From assembly GCA_018241525.1 (NCBI GenBank), contig JAFEDR010000012.1, positions 124,001 through 188,000 on the forward strand: 64,000 bases of DNA. The letters are read 5' to 3'. Below the pieces are notes generated by a model. The model saw only the letters and a program-made list of their open reading frames with translations. It did no database searches and was not told where the DNA came from. Shown here piece by piece: positions 61,043 to 64,000 of the stretch. The DNA is from Pseudomonadota bacterium. GTDB lineage: Bacteria; Pseudomonadota; Gammaproteobacteria; Steroidobacterales; Steroidobacteraceae. The translations under genes were made by a program, and so were the position numbers. Position 1 is the first letter of the stretch. Each line of letters opens with the position of its first letter.

Positions 61043-61365
61043 GGCCGCGACCCTCCGCCTTCCCGGCCGGCGAGCTGCGACTCGGTACGGGCGAGATACA
61101 GGCTGAGCGCGCTCGACAGCGTCGTGAACGCCCAGAAGAAGAAGAACCCGAGCGCGTAGCCGGCGTTGTGGTTCGCGACCAGCGCCGCGAGCGCCGTCCC
61201 CTCGCCGATCTCCACCGGGTCGAAGACTGCGAAGAAGAACATCGTCATCACCGCGGCGGCGAGGAAGGACGGCCAGAGCACGATCGCGACGTCGCGCCGC
61301 ATGCGGCTCCACGGCGTTTCACGCGGCTCGGCTGCGTCTCGCTCCTCCGGCTGCTCGCTCGCCAT
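61039..61365 (-). CDS. Small two-helix membrane protein inside the cbb3 operon
   Basis: I do not recognise this 108-residue protein. It has a charged N-terminus (ASEQPEERDAAEPRE), helix one at about 27-48 (AIVLWPSFLAAAVMTMFFFAVFD), a short loop with VEIGEGTALAA, helix two at about 64-88 (NAGYALGFFFFWAFTTLSSAL) and a short basic tail. It lies 7 bases after ccoP and its stop overlaps ccoG (GTGA), so it is translated with the oxidase genes. A part in cbb3 assembly or stability is inferred from position. The start ATG gives clean N-terminal topology. Confidence 0.8.
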   Translation of the reverse strand: MASEQPEERDAAEPRETPWSRMRRDVAIVLWPSFLAAAVMTMFFFAVFDPVEIGEGTALAALVANHNAGYALGFFFFWAFTTLSSALSLYLARTESQLAGREGGGSRP

Positions 61366-61372
61366 CGCCGCC

Positions 61373-62278
61373 TCAGGGGGCCGCGGCCGGCGTCAGGCTG
61401 TAGACGTACGCGGCCAGCAGCCGGACGCGCTGCTCGCCGAGCAGCTCCAGGTGCGCCGGCATGCGGTTGCTGCGGCCGTTGCTCACCGTTTCCTTGATGG
61501 CGGCGAGCGTGCCGCCGTAGATCCAGTAGGCGTCGGTCAGGTTGGGGGCACCGAGTGCGACCGTGCCGCGGCCGTCGGCGCCGTGGCAGGCGGCGCACAG
61601 GGTGTCGAACTTCTCCTTGCCGGCGCTCACCAGGGCCGGCGCGGGCGCGGCCCGGCCGGACAGCGAATAGACGTAGTTCGCGACCGCCTCGACGCCGTCG
61701 GCGCCGAGTACCGCGGCCCACGCCGGCATCACGCCCTGGCGGCCGCCGCTGATCGTGGTGACGATCGCCTCCGGCGTCCGGCCCCAGGTCAGGTTGGGCG
61801 AAGTCAGGTTCGGGAAGCCCTTCGCGCCGCGCGCGTCGGAGCCGTGGCACATCGCGCAGTTGTTGGCGAACAGGTTCTTCGCGATGCGGATCGCCGCCGG
61901 GTCGGTCGCGAGCGCCTCGATCGACTTGCCGTCGAATCGCGCGAACTCGCGCGCCGCCACGACGTTCGCCTCGTCGCGCTGCGCCTGCCACTGCCGGATC
62001 TGGGTCCAGCCGAGCGTGCCGCTGTAGTTGCCGAAGCCCGGGTACAGCACGAGGTAGCCAACCGCGAACACGACCGTGAGGTAGAACAGCCCGAGCCACC
62101 AGCGCGGCAGCGGGTTGTTGTACTCCCGCAGGTCGCCGTCCCAGGTATGGCCGGTCGTCTCGGGGCCGGCGTGCTGGTCGCCCGGCTTGGTGCTGGTCGT
62201 CGACAGCAGCAGCCACACCGCGAAGACGATGTTGGCCGCGACCAGCAGCACCACCCACCAGTTCCAGAATCCGCTCAT
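61373..62278 (-). CDS. ccoP: cbb3 oxidase subunit III, dihaem cytochrome CcoP
   Basis: A 301-residue membrane-anchored dihaem cytochrome c. Two N-terminal helices (about 3-26 and 52-76) precede two haem-binding CxxCH motifs, CAMCH and CAACH, each in a class I cytochrome c domain. CcoP brings electrons from cytochrome c to the catalytic subunit. The start overlaps the ccoQ stop (ATGA). Spacing and order O-Q-P are those of standard cco operons. Confidence 0.97.
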   Translation of the reverse strand: MSGFWNWWVVLLVAANIVFAVWLLLSTTSTKPGDQHAGPETTGHTWDGDLREYNNPLPRWWLGLFYLTVVFAVGYLVLYPGFGNYSGTLGWTQIRQWQAQRDEANVVAAREFARFDGKSIEALATDPAAIRIAKNLFANNCAMCHGSDARGAKGFPNLTSPNLTWGRTPEAIVTTISGGRQGVMPAWAAVLGADGVEAVANYVYSLSGRAAPAPALVSAGKEKFDTLCAACHGADGRGTVALGAPNLTDAYWIYGGTLAAIKETVSNGRSNRMPAHLELLGEQRVRLLAAYVYSLTPAAAP

Positions 62279-62448
62279 GACTGCGCTCCCGTGGTGGTAT
62301 CGCCGTCTTCCTCGAGCGGCAGCCGCGCGGCGGCCGCATAGTCCGCGGCGCGCCGCCGGCTGTAGCTCCAGCCGACCACGCCAATGAAGGCCATCATCGA
62401 GATCAGGGTCGAGATGCCGGCGACCCAGCCGTACACGTTCTGGCTCAT
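62275..62448 (-). CDS. ccoQ: cbb3 oxidase small subunit CcoQ
   Basis: A 57-residue protein with a single membrane helix (about 6-28, GWVAGISTLISMMAFIGVV) and a charged tail (SYSRRRAADYAAAARLPLEED), the usual form of CcoQ/FixQ, which stabilises the core complex. It starts one base after the ccoO stop and ends overlapping ccoP by ATGA. Confidence 0.95.
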   Translation of the reverse strand: MSQNVYGWVAGISTLISMMAFIGVVGWSYSRRRAADYAAAARLPLEEDGDTTTGAQS

Positions 62449-62449
62449 G

Positions 62450-63061
62450 TCAGTTCTTCCAGGTCTTGGAGGCGAGGCCGAGTCCCTGCAGGTAGGCGAC
62501 CAGCGCGTCCTGCTCAGTCTTGCCGTCGACGGCCTCGCGTGCCCCGGCGATGTCGGCGTCGCTGTACGGCACGCCGACCATGCGCAGCGCGCGCAACTTC
62601 CCGGCCGTGCCGCCGGCGTCGATGCGATTGGTCGCGAGCCACGGGAACCCCGGCATGTTCGATTCCGGCACGACGTCGCGCGGGTTGTTCAGGTGCGCGC
62701 GGTGCCACTCATCGGAATAGCGGCCGCCGACGCGCGCGAGGTCGGGCCCGGTGCGCTTCGAGCCGAACTGGAACGGGTGGTCGTAGACCGACTCGCCGGC
62801 CAGCGAGTAGTGGCCGTAGCGCTCGGTCTCGGCGCGCAGCGGCCGGATCATCTGCGAGTGGCACAGGTAGCAGCCCTCGCGGACGTAGATGTCGCGGCCC
62901 TCGACCTCGAGCGCGGAGTAGGGCTTCACGCCCGGCGCCGGATCCGTGACCATGCCGGTGAAGTACAGCGGCACGATCTCGACCAGGCCGCCGATGCTGA
63001 TGACGATCGCCGTCAGGATGCCGAGCAGCCCGACGTTCTTCTCGATCTTTTCGTGGTTCAT
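62450..63061 (-). CDS. ccoO: cbb3 oxidase subunit II, monohaem cytochrome CcoO
   Basis: A 203-residue membrane-anchored cytochrome c: one N-terminal helix (about 10-35), then GRDIYVREGCYLCHSQMIRPLRAETERYG with the single haem-binding CYLCH, FGSKRTGPDLARVGGRYSDEWH, and the methionine-ligand region ESNMPGFPWL. It forms the core with CcoN. The in-frame ORF runs further upstream, but ATG at 63061 begins the conserved MNHEKIEKNVGL. Confidence 0.97.
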   Translation of the reverse strand: MNHEKIEKNVGLLGILTAIVISIGGLVEIVPLYFTGMVTDPAPGVKPYSALEVEGRDIYVREGCYLCHSQMIRPLRAETERYGHYSLAGESVYDHPFQFGSKRTGPDLARVGGRYSDEWHRAHLNNPRDVVPESNMPGFPWLATNRIDAGGTAGKLRALRMVGVPYSDADIAGAREAVDGKTEQDALVAYLQGLGLASKTWKN

Positions 63062-63092
63062 GGCGTTGCTTCCAATCGTTGCTGGGGGCCGG

Positions 63093-64000
63093 TCAGCCGT
63101 GCGCCGGCTGCAGCACCGGCTGCTCCGCGGTCGTGGCATTGGCGGCCGTGATCGTCTTCCAGACGTTGTAGGCCATCAGGAACATGCCGCCGAGCACCAG
63201 CACGCCGCCGGCGAGGCGCACCGCGTAGAACGGGTAGGTGGCCTTCAGCGACTCGACGAAGGTGTAGGTCAGCGTGCCGTCCGGATTCGTGGCGCGCCAC
63301 ATGAGCCCCTGCATCACGCCGGCGATCCACATCGCGGCGACGTACAGCACGATGCCGATGGTGGTGGTCCAGAAGTGCAGGTCGATCAGCCGCGTCGAGT
63401 ACATCTCGGTGCGGCCCCACAGGCGCGGGATCAGCGCATACAGCATGCCGATCGAGACCATCGCGACCCAGCCGAGCGCGCCGGAGTGCACGTGGCCGAT
63501 GGTCCAGTCGGTGTAGTGCGAGAGCGCATTCACCGTCTTGATCGACATCATCGGCCCCTCGAACGTCGACATGCCGTAGAACGACAGCGAGACGATGAGG
63601 AACTTCAGGATCGGGTCGGTGCGCAGCTTATGCCACGCGCCCGACAGGGTCATGATGCCGTTGATCATGCCGCCCCAGGACGGCGCGATCAGCATCAGCG
63701 AGAACACCATGCCGAGCGACTGCGCCCAGTCGGGCAGCGAGGTGTAGATCAGGTGGTGCGGGCCTGCCCACATGTAGATCGAGATCAGCGCCCAGAAGTG
63801 CACCACCGACAGCCGGTAGGAATAGACCGGCCGCCCGGCCTGCTTCGGCACGAAGTAGTACATGATCCCGAGGAAGCCGGCGGTCAGGAAGAAGCCGACG
63901 GCGTTGTGGCCGTACCACCACTGCACCATCGCGTCGACCACGCCCGGATACACCGAGTAGGACTTCCACATCGACACCGGGATCTCGGCGCTGTTGACGA
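63093..64000 (-). CDS. ccoN: cbb3 oxidase subunit I CcoN, C-terminal part (cut by the window edge)
   Basis: Open at the right edge; only the C-terminal 300 or so residues are in view, read from VNSAEIPVSMWKSYSVY. The stretch WWYGHNAVGFFLTAGFLGIMYYF and WAGPHHLIYTSLPDW carry His ligands of the copper site and haem b3, and SHYTDWTIGHVHSGALGW the further haem ligands, all typical of cbb3-type subunit I. This is the oxygen-reducing, proton-pumping subunit. Its promoter and N-terminal helices are outside the window. The ccoO gene follows after 31 bases. Confidence 0.97.
   Translation of the reverse strand, partial: VNSAEIPVSMWKSYSVYPGVVDAMVQWWYGHNAVGFFLTAGFLGIMYYFVPKQAGRPVYSYRLSVVHFWALISIYMWAGPHHLIYTSLPDWAQSLGMVFSLMLIAPSWGGMINGIMTLSGAWHKLRTDPILKFLIVSLSFYGMSTFEGPMMSIKTVNALSHYTDWTIGHVHSGALGWVAMVSIGMLYALIPRLWGRTEMYSTRLIDLHFWTTTIGIVLYVAAMWIAGVMQGLMWRATNPDGTLTYTFVESLKATYPFYAVRLAGGVLVLGGMFLMAYNVWKTITAANATTAEQPVLQPAHG

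Noticed and set aside
62275..64000. An FNR/Anr box (TTGAT-N4-ATCAA) for the cbb3 operon
   Set aside because: None was seen in the visible gaps; the real promoter lies upstream of ccoN, outside the window.

Overview
The window is about 64 kb of very GC-rich, densely packed bacterial chromosome with no plasmid, phage, IS or CRISPR signal and no RNA gene that I could find. The gene content fits an aerobic or microaerobic gammaproteobacterium: an HtpX protease, an Arn-type lipid A aminoarabinose pathway, a TonB-dependent receptor, a DUF6763-type acidic protein, cbb3 oxidase with FixLJ, and an SSS-type acetate-sensing kinase. A Steroidobacter/Nevskia/Xanthomonas-like lineage is my guess, not something the sequence proves. 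Genes are often coupled by 4-base ATGA, GTGA or even TTGA overlaps.

Layout. 1-1342: end of alanine dehydrogenase, a strong hairpin, SlyD, RraA. 1404-13622: an acetate module: a CrbS-like transporter-kinase hybrid, its CrbR-like response regulator in an operon with acs, and a divergent DUF485-actP-DUF294-exonuclease operon. A perfect 16-bp palindrome sits in the shared control region. 13619-18556: DacB carboxypeptidase, then a lipoprotein HtrA protease followed by two tandem secreted SUMF1-fold proteins. 18567-22296: TonB-dependent receptor and serine hydrolase. 22399-27453: XdhC-GNAT-MATE operon, divergent from ferredoxin-NADP reductase and TesB thioesterase.

27458-38459: a leftward lipid operon (acyl-CoA desaturase, flavin amine-oxidase-like protein, DUF1365, Cfa-like methyltransferase, FAD-linked oxidase, GNAT, DUF748 protein) behind an AT-rich promoter region carrying TTGTACA-N10-TGTACAA, with a DNA photolyase just upstream. 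The combination suggests stress- or light-controlled remodelling of membrane acyl chains. The Cfa homologue has Gln where E. coli Cfa has its bicarbonate-binding His, so its product may not be a cyclopropane. I consider this the best candidate for an undescribed system here.

38516-46325: HtpX, then an arn operon (arnT-B-C-split A-D) for 4-amino-4-deoxy-L-arabinose addition to lipid A, without the arnEF flippase genes. 46469-52237: beta-CASP nuclease, Pit phosphate transporter, a small membrane protein, CbpA co-chaperone, VIT-family transporter. 52218-64000: an oxygen-respiration block: a degenerate receiver, FixJ, FixL (haem-PAS residues present), an acidic protein, and the cbb3 oxidase operon ccoN-O-Q-P, an unnamed small membrane protein, ccoG-H-I-S and a TauE/SafE-family protein. 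ccoN runs off the right edge. FixLJ beside the oxidase it typically controls gives a coherent oxygen-sensing unit, and the acetate module feeds acetyl-CoA to the same respiratory chain.
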